A DNA stretch of 64,000 nt from Candidatus Fusobacterium pullicola (GCA_018883725.1 JAHLFN010000067.1:1-64000); one strand, 5' to 3'. Shown: positions 1-7,595, counted from the stretch's first letter. Numbers and translations are program-made. Notes: generated by a model not told the origin, from the sequence alone.

Positions 1-4
1 TCAT
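1..4 (-). CDS. 5' end of a gene leaving the window to the left
   Basis: Only the ATG (complement of 2-4) and one further base are inside the window. It is preceded on the minus strand by a strong AGGAGGTG site at 12-19, seven bases from the ATG, which supports a real start. A TATACT hexamer (complement of 40-45) could be its -10 element. The product cannot be inferred. Confidence 0.5.
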
Positions 5-61
5 AATGGTTCACCTCCTAATCAAAAAAGTACTTAAATAGTATATCATATTTTTGGCAAC

Positions 62-107
62 AAAAAAAGACCTTCTTCAAATTTTTTGAAGAAAGTCTTA
101 GTTTTTT
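62..107 (-). terminator. strong intrinsic terminator or attenuator
   Basis: Arms at 67-81 and 85-99 form a 15-bp stem with one mismatch and a three-base loop. On the minus strand it is followed by a run of seven T (62-68), and on the plus strand by TTTTTT, so it could work both ways. It sits only about 60 bases before the start of the gene leaving the window, so it could end speD-speE transcription or attenuate that next gene. Confidence 0.7.
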
Positions 108-178
108 AATTATAGACCTGAGTAGTTACAAATCTGAATTTGATATAGCTTAACTACCTAACTATTAATTTATTTAGG

Positions 179-220
179 AAAGGGAGAGTGCAAATTCTTA
201 AATTGCAAAACTCCCCCTTC
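179..220 (-). terminator. probable terminator after speE
   Basis: GGGAGAGT at 182-189 faces ACTCCCCC at 210-217, with GCAAATT/AATTGC pairing inside. It starts a few bases past the speE stop. The minus-strand T tract is short (CTTTCC), so it may act jointly with the stronger hairpin at 62-107. Between the two, GTAGTTA and TAACTAC (about 122-149) form another inverted repeat of unknown role. Confidence 0.5.
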
Positions 221-225
221 TTTTT

Positions 226-1077
226 CTATTCTTCCAATTTTTTCTTTACATAATTTGGTAATACAAAACAAGCTCTTTGTATTTCTGTATTATAGTATTT
301 TGTTTCTATTCCCAACTTATCCCAATTCTCAGTGCTACAATCCTTTATTGGATCATATTTCTTTGAAGCAAAACCAAATAACCAATGCCCAGAGGCATAA
401 GTTGGCTGATGAAATTGATACACCTTAGCTATCGGAAAAATATGTTTTATTTTATCATGAGCTTTTTTCATCTCTGTAGCATATTTCTCATAATAAGGTG
501 ATTCGTGCTGATTTACTAAGATTCCATCCTCTTTTAAGATTCTAAAGCAATCTTCATAAAATTCCTTACTAAAAAGCCCCTCTCCAACTGAAATCGGATC
601 AGTCGAATCAACTAATATCAAATCATATATTTTATCTTTACACTCTTTTACAAATTTTAATCCATCTTCAAAATAAAGTGTTACTCTCCCATCTGTCAGT
701 TTATCTGCAGTAAAAGGAAGGAATTTCTGTGAAAGTCTAACTACTCTTTCATCTATCTCTACCATATCTATTCTCTCTATTGAAGAGTATCTAGTGAGCT
801 CTCTTACTGTTCCACCATCTCCTCCACCTATTACCAAAACATTTTTTATATTTAAATTAGTGCACATAGGCACATGGGTTATCATCTCATGATAAGAAAA
901 CTCATCTTTCTCCGTTATCATAATAAGTCCATCTAATGTAAAAAATCTTCCATATTCATTAGATACAAAGAAATCTATTTTTTGAAAAGGAGTTTGCTCT
1001 GAATAAATGTGCTCTTTTACCTTTATAGAAAATTTTGTCTCATCTGACCAATTTTCACTATACCATAAATCTAACAT
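226..1077 (-). CDS. speE: spermidine synthase
   Basis: Transfers the aminopropyl group of decarboxylated S-adenosylmethionine to putrescine, giving spermidine in the cytoplasm. The 283 residues match the family length. The aminopropyltransferase nucleotide loop GGGDGG is at residues 84-89, the acidic EID after the next strand at 107-109, and the catalytic-loop DSTDP at 157-161. The N-terminal beta domain is intact (WYSENW, EQTPFQKIDFF). Its start overlaps the 3' end of speD by 7 bases, so the two are translationally coupled and the decarboxylase feeds this enzyme directly. The annotation as spermidine rather than another polyamine synthase follows family resemblance; substrate cannot be proved from sequence. 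Confidence 0.95.
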   Translation of the reverse strand: MLDLWYSENWSDETKFSIKVKEHIYSEQTPFQKIDFFVSNEYGRFFTLDGLIMITEKDEFSYHEMITHVPMCTNLNIKNVLVIGGGDGGTVRELTRYSSIERIDMVEIDERVVRLSQKFLPFTADKLTDGRVTLYFEDGLKFVKECKDKIYDLILVDSTDPISVGEGLFSKEFYEDCFRILKEDGILVNQHESPYYEKYATEMKKAHDKIKHIFPIAKVYQFHQPTYASGHWLFGFASKKYDPIKDCSTENWDKLGIETKYYNTEIQRACFVLPNYVKKKLEE

Positions 1078-1502
1078 ACTTCCTCCTCTACTACCTCTGG
1101 CTTAAAAGTTATCTTTCCTAAATCTCTATGTGAAAAATTCCTAATCTTTTCAACCATTCCTCTTGGAACTTCAATTGACTCACTTCTATCAGCTTCAAAT
1201 ACATCCTCTAAAAATTTAAAAGCTGTCCAAGGATTTATCTTATCTCCACAAGTAAATACATCAACAGCAGCATATCCATACTCAGGCCAAGTGTGTATAG
1301 CTAAATGTGATTCTGAAATTATAACTGCTCCAGATACTCCATACGGGTTAAAATGATGAAATACAGATTGGACTATTGTAGCATTAGCCACCCTTGCTGC
1401 TTCATTCATTCTCTTTTCAATAATTTCAGGATTTTTCATTATCTCCTCATTACAGTTGTAAAATTCAATTAAAATATGTCTTCCAAGTGTTTCTAGTTTC
1501 AA
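1071..1502 (-). CDS. speD: S-adenosylmethionine decarboxylase proenzyme, pyruvoyl type (SpeH class)
   Basis: Makes decarboxylated AdoMet for SpeE. The motif SESHLAIHTWPEYG is the autoprocessing region: cleavage is expected at the Glu-Ser bond just before HLAIHTW, the serine becoming the pyruvoyl group. The His of AIHTW and the Cys of DVFTCG are the usual processing and catalytic residues. About 143 residues fits the short bacterial class 1B family. A longer reading starts at TTG 1514, but that codon lies inside the GGAGGG ribosome binding site (1506-1511). The TTG at 1502, giving MKLETLGRH, is better placed and aligns with family N-termini. Confidence 0.92.
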   Translation of the reverse strand: MKLETLGRHILIEFYNCNEEIMKNPEIIEKRMNEAARVANATIVQSVFHHFNPYGVSGAVIISESHLAIHTWPEYGYAAVDVFTCGDKINPWTAFKFLEDVFEADRSESIEVPRGMVEKIRNFSHRDLGKITFKPEVVEEEVC

Positions 1503-1540
1503 TTTTCCCTCCAATATACCAGTATAATTATAAATTAAAT

Positions 1541-1600
1541 TTTAAAATTAATATATTTAACTTTGTAACAAAAAAATATATTTAAAATTAAATATATTAA
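1541..1600. promoter_or_regulatory. paired direct repeats between speD and the XRE-cupin gene, candidate operators
   Basis: TTTAAAATTAATATATTTAA (1541-1560) recurs as TTTAAAATTAAATATATTAA at 1581-1600. The copies are exactly 40 bases apart, close to four helical turns, in the divergent intergenic region. The first ten bases are identical. This suits cooperative binding by the adjacent regulator, but both copies are pure A/T in an AT-rich spacer, so chance is not excluded. Confidence 0.35.
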
Positions 1601-1638
1601 ACTAAGAATATAATATAATTTTTTTATGAATTTGTCAA

Positions 1639-1667
1639 TTGATTTTTTAGATCAAATAGAATATACT
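1639..1667 (+). promoter_or_regulatory. promoter of the XRE-cupin regulator
   Basis: TTGATT (1639-1644), a 17-base spacer and TATACT (1662-1667). The gene's AGGGAG ribosome site (1685-1690) and ATG at 1699 follow at normal distances. Confidence 0.6.
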
Positions 1668-1698
1668 ATAATTACTCAATATAAAGGGAGATTTTAAT

Positions 1699-2238
1699 AT
1701 GAATATAGGAAAAAAAATAAAAAGATTGAGACAAGAAAAATATCTAACTCAAGATGAACTAGCGAGTCGTTGTGAATTATCAAAAGGATTTATTTCTCAA
1801 GTAGAAAGAGATTTAACTTCTCCATCTATTACAAATTTAGCTGATATTTTAGAGGGATTAGGAACAAATCTTAAGGATTTTTTTAGTGATGATACTGATG
1901 AAAAAATTGTTTTTAATCTTAATGATGCCTTTGAAGTTATTGACTCTAAAATGAAGTATAAAGTTGAATGGATTATTCCAAATGCTCAAAAAAATCAGAT
2001 GGAACCTATTTTACTTACCTTAGAAGAGGGGGGAAGATATAAAGAAGAGATAGCCCATGATGGTCAAGAGTTTGGATATATACTTGAAGGAGAGATTAAT
2101 ATTCATTTAGGAGAAAATATTTTTAAAGCTAAAAAAGGTGAGTCTTTTTATTATAATTCAGGAAAAAATCACTATCTCTCTAATTCTGGAAAAGGAGTTG
2201 CTCAGATCCTTTGGGTTTCTACTCCACCATCTTTTTAA
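1699..2238 (+). CDS. XRE-family regulator with C-terminal cupin domain (PuuR-like)
   Basis: Residues 1-65 form a helix-turn-helix of the XRE type (GKKIKRLRQEKYLTQDELA ... SKGFISQVERD), and about 105-177 a single cupin barrel (EFGYILEGEINIHLGE, GESFYYNSGKNHYL). This architecture is typical of small-molecule-sensing repressors, including PuuR, which controls putrescine use in E. coli. It is divergently transcribed from speD-speE, with repeated A/T-rich blocks in the shared upstream region. Control of polyamine synthesis is therefore the natural inference; the ligand is not known from sequence. The length, 179 residues, is standard for the class. Confidence 0.88.
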   Translation: MNIGKKIKRLRQEKYLTQDELASRCELSKGFISQVERDLTSPSITNLADILEGLGTNLKDFFSDDTDEKIVFNLNDAFEVIDSKMKYKVEWIIPNAQKNQMEPILLTLEEGGRYKEEIAHDGQEFGYILEGEINIHLGENIFKAKKGESFYYNSGKNHYLSNSGKGVAQILWVSTPPSF

Positions 2239-2255
2239 TGTAATTGTAATAACTC

Positions 2256-2312
2256 TCAGCTACTCTTTGTTAAAAAAATTAGAAATTATTTCACATTATA
2301 ATTGGTAGCTGA
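2256..2312. repeat. inverted repeat between convergent genes
   Basis: TCAGCTAC (2256-2263) and GTAGCTGA (2305-2312) are perfect complements separated by 41 bases. It lies between the converging XRE-cupin and MarR genes. It could end both transcripts, but the loop is large and no clear T tract follows. Confidence 0.3.
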
Positions 2313-2336
2313 AAGTATTTACAATTTTATTTTATA

Positions 2337-2948
2337 TTAATCTTGATTATTCCAACTCTCTACTAATTTATTTAATAATCTTTTTAAATCCTCTTTTTCC
2401 TCTTTTGAAAGTCCAGCATAAAGTCTTTCAGCTCTATTTTTACATCCACAGTTAGCTACTTTTTCTCTTCCTAATTCTGTTATTGATATAATAGCTTTTC
2501 TTTTATCCTCTTCCGATTTTGTTCTAACTATCATACCTTTTTCCTCTAATTTAGCCAATAACTCACTGATTGATCCAGATTGAATCTCTAAAATATCTTG
2601 TAGATCTTTTTGTGATATCTCACCTTGCTTTGCTAAAATTTTTAAAATTTTTCCTTGACCTCTTCCCTTATGATGAACTATATAGTGGTTACATTTTCTT
2701 ATTAATTCTGATAATTCATCCATTGGTAGGTGCTCTCTATGCTTTCCACATCCACACCCATGTCCATGGTGATGACCATGATGATGTCCCTCTCCACTTC
2801 CACAACATCCTTTTTTCTCTTCTTTTTCCTCTGTATCACTAGATTTTAATATTTCGAAAAATCTGATACCTCTTCCACACATTAAAGCAGGGATATGACA
2901 CCCTCTTCCACATTGGCTACAATTTGTTATTCCTTTTATATTATCCAT
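2337..2948 (-). CDS. MarR-family regulator with a His/Cys-rich N-terminal metal-binding segment
   Basis: The C-terminal ~125 residues are a winged-helix MarR domain (GEISQKDLQDILEIQSGSISELLAKLEEKGMIVRTKSEEDKR, written here in family order across the recognition helix and wing). The N-terminal ~75 residues are unusual: Cys10, 13, 17 and 24 resemble a zinc knuckle. They are followed by an acidic stretch and a block with His55-57, 59-61 and 63, then Cys65 and Cys67. Metal sensing or storage (Zn, Ni, Cu) is inferred. The longer reading from TTG 2966 contains the AGAAGG ribosome site, so ATG 2948 (MDNIKG) is the start, giving 203 residues. Twin operators in its promoter suggest autoregulation. Confidence 0.85.
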   Translation of the reverse strand: MDNIKGITNCSQCGRGCHIPALMCGRGIRFFEILKSSDTEEKEEKKGCCGSGEGHHHGHHHGHGCGCGKHREHLPMDELSELIRKCNHYIVHHKGRGQGKILKILAKQGEISQKDLQDILEIQSGSISELLAKLEEKGMIVRTKSEEDKRKAIISITELGREKVANCGCKNRAERLYAGLSKEEKEDLKRLLNKLVESWNNQD

Positions 2949-2970
2949 AATACACCTTCTTTTCAAAATT

Positions 2971-3029
2971 TATCTTGGTACCTTGATATTATGATAGCAT
3001 TTTATTTTTAATTTGTCAAGGTACCTTGA
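2971..3029 (-). promoter_or_regulatory. MarR-gene promoter with two operator copies
   Basis: On the minus strand, TTGACA (complement of 3014-3019), a 17-base spacer and TATCAT (complement of 2991-2996) form the promoter. TCAAGGTACCTTGA, a perfect 14-bp palindrome, covers 3016-3029 and overlaps the -35. A second copy, TCTTGGTACCTTGA at 2973-2986, covers the region near +1. Their GGTACC centres are 43 bases apart (about four turns). This is the expected arrangement for repression by a MarR dimer, most simply its own product. Confidence 0.75.
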
Positions 3030-3033
3030 TATT

Positions 3034-3073
3034 AAAAAAAGAGTATGAAACTACAAATAGCAATTTCATACCC
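3034..3073 (-). terminator. terminator after yebC
   Basis: GTATGAAA and TTTCATAC form a stem around a loop of about 13 bases, followed on the minus strand by seven T (3034-3040). It lies immediately after the yebC stop and before the MarR promoter, insulating the two. Confidence 0.8.
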
Positions 3074-3086
3074 TTGAAAATATTAA

Positions 3087-3836
3087 TTAATCTAATTGAG
3101 CTAATATATCATCAGCTATATCAAAGTTTGCATAAACCTCTTGAACGTCATCTAAATCATCTAAAGCATCATAAAGAGCCATTACTTTTTTAGCTGTATC
3201 TAAATCAGTTATCTCTACTTTATTTTCTGGATTCATAGCTATCTCTGCCTCTTCATAGTTATATCCAGCTGCTTTTAAACTTTCTAATACATTTTGGAAC
3301 TCTGTATAATCAGTAATTACTTCAAATACTCCATTTTCTTCAGAAACATCTTCTGCTCCAGCTTCTAAAGCTGCCATCATAAATTCATCTGCATCTATTC
3401 CTTCAGATTTTACTGTAATTACTCCTTGCTTTTTGAACATCCATGCAACAGCACCATCTGTACCTAAGTTTCCACCTTTTCTTGTGAAAGTCATTCTAAG
3501 TTCAGAAGCTGATCTGTTTTTATTATCTGTTACTACGTCAACTATAAAAGCTGTACCTACTGGTCCATATCCTTCATATCTCATCTCTATGAAGTCTACT
3601 CCTTCAAGCTCTCCTGTTCCTTTTTTGATTGCTCTTTCTAATATATCCTTAGGCATATTCCCAGCTTTTGCTTTCTCTATTGCAAGTCTTAATCTTGGGT
3701 TGAAACTAGGATCTCCTCCACCTTCTTTAGCTGCGATTGTTAACTCTCTACCAAATTTAGTGAATAATTTTGCTCTTTTTTTATCTTGAGCTCCTTTTCT
3801 GTGTTGGATATTTGCCCATTTACTATGTCCTGCCAC
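3087..3836 (-). CDS. yebC: YebC/PmpR/TACO1-family protein
   Basis: Begins with the family signature MAGHSKWANIQHRKGAQDKK and keeps KLFTKFGRELTIAAKEGG and the long conserved FNPRLRLAIEKAKAGNMPKD segment. At 249 residues it is full length. Members were long listed as transcriptional regulators; more recent work on bacterial and mitochondrial members supports a role in translation, relieving stalling on proline-rich stretches. The start is GTG 3836 behind AGGAGG. It follows the cyclo-ligase gene after 56 bases on the same strand and is probably the last gene of the walJ operon. Confidence 0.93.
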   Translation of the reverse strand: MAGHSKWANIQHRKGAQDKKRAKLFTKFGRELTIAAKEGGGDPSFNPRLRLAIEKAKAGNMPKDILERAIKKGTGELEGVDFIEMRYEGYGPVGTAFIVDVVTDNKNRSASELRMTFTRKGGNLGTDGAVAWMFKKQGVITVKSEGIDADEFMMAALEAGAEDVSEENGVFEVITDYTEFQNVLESLKAAGYNYEEAEIAMNPENKVEITDLDTAKKVMALYDALDDLDDVQEVYANFDIADDILAQLD

Positions 3837-3892
3837 AATAAACCTCCTAATTTTTTTCTTATATTAGATTTTAACATATTAACTAAGTTTTT

Positions 3893-4444
3893 TCAATACT
3901 TCTTAACTTTTAAAACCTCATTTTTAGTAATTAATATATTTACTTTCATATCATGTTCTTCACTCGGAACTTTTTCAACTAGTTGAATATCAAATATTGG
4001 AGCTATCTTTACAGAATTAGTATGCTGTATAAAAAGTTTGTCATAATACCCTTTTCCATATCCCAGCCTATTTCCATCTCTATCAAAAGCTAATCCAGGG
4101 GTTACTATCAAATCTAACTCACCCATATATATCTCCCCTATAGGCTCTCTTATTCCAAAGGCTCCTATTGAAAAACCAGTTCCATACTCTATCACTGATA
4201 ATGTTCCGTCCTTCTCTACTCTTGGAAGATATAGTTTTTTACCATTTTTCAAAACTTCTTGATTAAAATTTTCAATCTCAATTTCACTTCCAAAATTCAT
4301 AAAGGATAAAATTTTGTTAGCTTTCTTATATTCATCTAATTCTAATAACTTTTTACATATTAATATACTTTGAGATTTTCTTTCACTCTCTGGAAGAGAA
4401 TTTCTAATTTGTTTTATACTTTTTCTTAATGCCTTTTTATCCAT
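3893..4444 (-). CDS. 5-formyltetrahydrofolate cyclo-ligase
   Basis: ATP-dependent conversion of 5-formyl-THF to 5,10-methenyl-THF, salvaging an inhibitory folate. The 183 residues match the family. The nucleotide and substrate loop PGLAFDRDGNRLGYGKGYYDK lies near residues 115-135, with the N-terminal basic KKALRKSIKQIRNSL helix typical of the family. Its start overlaps the upstream uracil-DNA glycosylase-like gene by 8 bases, so the two are translationally coupled. Confidence 0.92.
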   Translation of the reverse strand: MDKKALRKSIKQIRNSLPESERKSQSILICKKLLELDEYKKANKILSFMNFGSEIEIENFNQEVLKNGKKLYLPRVEKDGTLSVIEYGTGFSIGAFGIREPIGEIYMGELDLIVTPGLAFDRDGNRLGYGKGYYDKLFIQHTNSVKIAPIFDIQLVEKVPSEEHDMKVNILITKNEVLKVKKY

Positions 4445-5027
4445 CTATCTTATCCAACTCTTGTTTCAAAATTTTTAAATCATTCCAAAATTCTAAAGCA
4501 GCCCTAGATTTTTTACCATCTTCATTCCTAGATTTTTTTACAAAATTCACATCATATGTAATGAAAAGTTTTATTCCACCAATCCATTCTAAAATCTTTC
4601 CTCTCTCTTCACCCAATTTTACATCTCTACCTAATAAGTTTTCAGCAACTTCAGCCCCTAAGGCAACTATTATCTTCGGTTTTATTAGGGCTATTTGCAT
4701 ATTTAATAGTTCCTTTAATTGCTCTTTCTCCTCATCCATAAACTCTGAAAACTTGCAATCTCTCTTAGCTAAAGTAGTAATATAGTAATTCTCTGGTTCT
4801 ATACCTTCAATATCACAAAGTTTTATTAAAAACTCTCCACTCGAACTAGGTGCAACTTTTAAATCCTCATTTTGATATAAATCTGGGTCATCTCCTATAA
4901 AAAGTATCTTCCCCTCTCTATTTCCACTTCCTACAAGTACCTTTCTCTCTGCTGTATCCCCATATGTTTTTCCTAATATTCCTACTTCAAATTTTATCTC
5001 TTCCCAAAAATTATCTATCTCTTCCAA
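4437..5027 (-). CDS. uracil-DNA glycosylase superfamily protein, degenerate motifs
   Basis: The fold resembles family 4 uracil-DNA glycosylases: ILFIGDDPDLYQNED (41-55) stands where the motif A GEAPG..ED loop should be, and PKIIVALGAEVAENLLG (117-133) matches the conserved central strand. Key features are missing. The four Fe-S cysteines of family 4 are absent (only Cys71 and Cys91 occur), the KCRPPGNR loop reads LAKRDCKF, and the C-terminal HP motif region reads ITYDVNF. Glycosylase activity is therefore doubtful. It could be a divergent family member or one that binds without cutting. It lies in the walJ operon, 11 bases downstream of walJ. Confidence 0.75.
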   Translation of the reverse strand: MEEIDNFWEEIKFEVGILGKTYGDTAERKVLVGSGNREGKILFIGDDPDLYQNEDLKVAPSSSGEFLIKLCDIEGIEPENYYITTLAKRDCKFSEFMDEEKEQLKELLNMQIALIKPKIIVALGAEVAENLLGRDVKLGEERGKILEWIGGIKLFITYDVNFVKKSRNEDGKKSRAALEFWNDLKILKQELDKIDG

Positions 5028-5038
5028 CTTTGCACCTC

Positions 5039-5818
5039 CTATAATTCGAATAATTCAGTAGCCATATCCTGTCTAGCTAATTCGTACTCTACTCTTATTC
5101 TATTAGCTCTTAACTCCTGAGCTACAGTATCTCTTACAATATCTGGATTATTACTATCCTTACTTATATGAGCTAAATATATCTTTTTCAATTTTTCATT
5201 ATACATCTCTTTAATAAATTTAGCTGCTTCATTATTTGATAAATGCCCATTTCTACTTTTAACTCTAGCCTTTAAATCCCAAGGATAACTACAATTCATA
5301 AGCATATTATAATCATAATTACTCTCTATTACCATTATATCTGCCTCTTTAAAGTTTTCTCTCACTATATTATTTACATACCCTATATCTGTAGATATAG
5401 CAGCTATTTTTCCATTTTGAGACTCAATCCTATAACCTACTGTTCTTTGAGCGTCATGCATCACATCAAAGGGCTTTATCAGCAAACTATCATTTATTAT
5501 AAATTTCTTATTATCTATAATTTTTAAATTTTCGGTGGAAATCTTTCCAAGCTTAGCCTCTCCAGCTTTAAAACTCTCCTGAGTAATATAGATTGGTATA
5601 TTATATTTTCTTGATATAATTCCAGCTCCCTGTATATGGTCAATATGCTCATGGGTAATTAAAATTCCATTTATATCCGAAAGTTCTCTTTGAATAGAAT
5701 TTAATCTCTCCTCGATTTTTTTACAACTAAATCCTGCATCAATTAAAATTTTTCCATTTTCACTCTCTATGTATGTGGCATTTCCTCCACTTCCACTTCC
5801 AAGTATCGAAATTTTCAT
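5039..5818 (-). CDS. walJ: MBL-fold metallohydrolase, WalJ/YycJ type
   Basis: Metallo-beta-lactamase fold with the two-metal motif HEHIDH at residues 56-61 and a later LAHIS histidine. The glycine-rich start ILGSGSGGNATYIE is characteristic of YycJ. In Bacillus the gene belongs to the walRK locus and the protein has been linked to DNA mismatch-associated exonuclease work. Here no walRK is adjacent; instead it opens an operon with the glycosylase-like gene and the cyclo-ligase. The 259 residues fit the family. Start ATG 5818. Confidence 0.9.
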   Translation of the reverse strand: MKISILGSGSGGNATYIESENGKILIDAGFSCKKIEERLNSIQRELSDINGILITHEHIDHIQGAGIISRKYNIPIYITQESFKAGEAKLGKISTENLKIIDNKKFIINDSLLIKPFDVMHDAQRTVGYRIESQNGKIAAISTDIGYVNNIVRENFKEADIMVIESNYDYNMLMNCSYPWDLKARVKSRNGHLSNNEAAKFIKEMYNEKLKKIYLAHISKDSNNPDIVRDTVAQELRANRIRVEYELARQDMATELFEL

Positions 5819-5858
5819 CTATTTTTCCCTTCTAAGACTATAAAATCTAAATATTATC

Positions 5859-5886
5859 AATATATAATTTATACCATAAAAAACAA
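5859..5886 (-). promoter_or_regulatory. candidate promoter of the walJ operon
   Basis: TTGTTT (complement of 5881-5886), a 16-base spacer and TATATT (complement of 5859-5864), about 40 bases before the walJ ATG. Confidence 0.45.
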
Positions 5887-6046
5887 CTTTTGAGAATATT
5901 TTAATTTAGCTTGCTATCTTTAAAGCTAAAATATTTCTAGAAATTTTTTCTATTCTGTAGTATAACTTATAATGTAAAAATTTAAAATAATAAGATGTCT
6001 GATTTTTTAAAACTTTTACTATCAAATATATAAGGAGTTATAAAAT

Positions 6047-6727
6047 ATGTTCGGAACAATTGTTAATACTTTAGCTATAATAGCTGGTTGCTTAATAGGG
6101 GGATTTATAAAAAAAGGGATCCCTCAAAAATATGAAGAAGCTATGTTAAATGCTTGTGGTTTAGCTGCTTGTGGTATTGGATTTAGCTCAGTCATATCAA
6201 ATATGAATAAAAGTGGATATCCGGTGCTTTTTATTGTCAGTTTAGTTATTGGATCTGTAATAGGAACAAAATTTGATTTAGATGATAAAATACAAACCCT
6301 TATAAAAAAATATGCTAAGGGAAATCTTGGAGAGGGAATTGTAACAGCAGCTCTTCTTTTCTGTATAGGCTCTCTTTCTATAGTCGGATCTGTAATGGCA
6401 GCCTTAAAAAGTGATTATACATTTTTATTTACTAATGCTTCTTTAGACTTTGTAGGTTCTGTAATATTCTCCTCTACCTATGGAATAGGATTAATTATTG
6501 TAGCACTTATTCTATTTTGTTGGCAAGGAAGTATCTACTTCCTTACTAAATATATTTGCCTAGATTTCTTTAGTGAAGAACTAATAGTGGAGCTTTGTAT
6601 CGTTGGTGGTTTTTTAATTGTTGCAACAGGACTTGGAGTATTAAAAATTAAAAATATAAAAACTTTAAATCTTCTTCCAGCTCTATTGATACCTATTCTA
6701 TTTTTTCTAATTAAAAGATTTTTATAA
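6047..6727 (+). CDS. DUF554 family membrane protein
   Basis: A 226-residue protein with about six or seven hydrophobic segments. It matches the DUF554 (YdfK/YqgA) family by its opening GTIVNTLAIIAGCLIGGFIKKGIP and the later LLFCIGSLSIVGSVMAAL and YGIGLIIVA stretches. Its biochemical role is unknown. AAGGAG precedes ATG 6047. It stands alone between divergent walJ and a convergent esterase gene. A TATAAT at 5968-5973 may be its -10, but the matching -35 is weak. Confidence 0.88.
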   Translation: MFGTIVNTLAIIAGCLIGGFIKKGIPQKYEEAMLNACGLAACGIGFSSVISNMNKSGYPVLFIVSLVIGSVIGTKFDLDDKIQTLIKKYAKGNLGEGIVTAALLFCIGSLSIVGSVMAALKSDYTFLFTNASLDFVGSVIFSSTYGIGLIIVALILFCWQGSIYFLTKYICLDFFSEELIVELCIVGGFLIVATGLGVLKIKNIKTLNLLPALLIPILFFLIKRFL

Positions 6728-6750
6728 ATTTGAAAATTAGCTAAAAATAA

Positions 6751-6810
6751 AATTCAAGAATGACAAAATTCTCTTTTCTTTGAATATAAGTCATTCTTGA
6801 ATTATTTTAA
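6751..6810. terminator. bidirectional terminator
   Basis: AATTCAAGAATGAC (6751-6764) and its perfect complement at 6790-6803 form a 14-bp stem between the convergent DUF554 and esterase genes. A/T-rich tracts on both sides let it serve either strand. Confidence 0.65.
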
Positions 6811-6836
6811 TTTCTTATTCCATCTTTTTTGTTAGC

Positions 6837-7595
6837 TTATTTATACAATCCCAGCTCATATAACCATGTTAATGTTTCTTTTTCCCAAGACTCCTCATTA
6901 TGAGCTCCATCAACCATCATATGTGGAAATACTGTTACTCCTTTTTGAGAAAATATTCTTGTAACTATCATATTTTTTTCAGTTCCTACTGCTAATTGCT
7001 TTTTGGTATGAAATTCATGATTTCCCCAACTTATATAAGCCTTTGTTTTCTTATGAATTTTAAACTTTGAAATATCATCTACTAACTTTTTAAAAATATG
7101 ATCATAAAAAGAAGATACACATATTCCCATTGAGAATATATCTGATCTTGCCGCTAATCCATATACAGACATCAGTCCTCCCATTGAACTACCACCTAAA
7201 GCTGTATACTCTCTTTCCGGTTTTGTAGGAAATTTTTCATCTATATATGGCTTTAATACATTACAAATCCACTCTATAGTAATCTTTCCTAGTCCTGTTA
7301 CCTCTCCAAAAATCTTATCATTAAAAGAGTACGGAGAAAATTCACATAATCTCCTATTTCCTTCATGATTACATTCCAATCCAACAATTATAACTCTTTG
7401 TTTATGATTATCTAATACCTCTTTTATCCCCCATGATTTTCCATATGTAGCATCTGAATCGTAGAACAGATTATGTCCATCAAACATATATATTACCGGA
7501 AATTTTTCATTTAGTTGAATGTCATCTGGTAAATATATGTGAAGCATTCTATGAAGATTGAACGGTTCTATATATATTCTCTCTTTTAATACCAT
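6837..7595 (-). CDS. alpha/beta-hydrolase esterase (putative esterase family, Fes-like fold)
   Basis: Serine hydrolase with the nucleophile elbow G-S-S-M-G at residues 135-139 (Ser137) and a C-terminal DGAHNEESW likely carrying the catalytic His. The N-terminal VIYMFDGHNLFYD segment is typical of the enterochelin-esterase-like family. It has no signal peptide, so it is cytoplasmic. It is the last gene of a three-gene operon: its ribosome site overlaps the stop of the second esterase, which itself follows an ATP-grasp ligase. The substrate is unknown. A role in hydrolysing or transferring an ester or amide product of the ligase is inference. Confidence 0.85.
   Translation of the reverse strand: MVLKERIYIEPFNLHRMLHIYLPDDIQLNEKFPVIYMFDGHNLFYDSDATYGKSWGIKEVLDNHKQRVIIVGLECNHEGNRRLCEFSPYSFNDKIFGEVTGLGKITIEWICNVLKPYIDEKFPTKPEREYTALGGSSMGGLMSVYGLAARSDIFSMGICVSSFYDHIFKKLVDDISKFKIHKKTKAYISWGNHEFHTKKQLAVGTEKNMIVTRIFSQKGVTVFPHMMVDGAHNEESWEKETLTWLYELGLYK

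Noticed and set aside
2256-2312. Terminator between the XRE-cupin and MarR genes
   Set aside because: The 8-bp stem has a 41-base loop and no T tract, so it is listed only as an inverted repeat.
2570-2842. Plus-strand 90-codon frame opposite the MarR gene
   Set aside because: It is the antisense of the His/Cys-rich segment and has no ribosome site.
5900-5945. Terminator-like imperfect hairpin between walJ and the DUF554 gene
   Set aside because: Arms are bulged and A/T-only, and the place between divergent genes makes termination unlikely.
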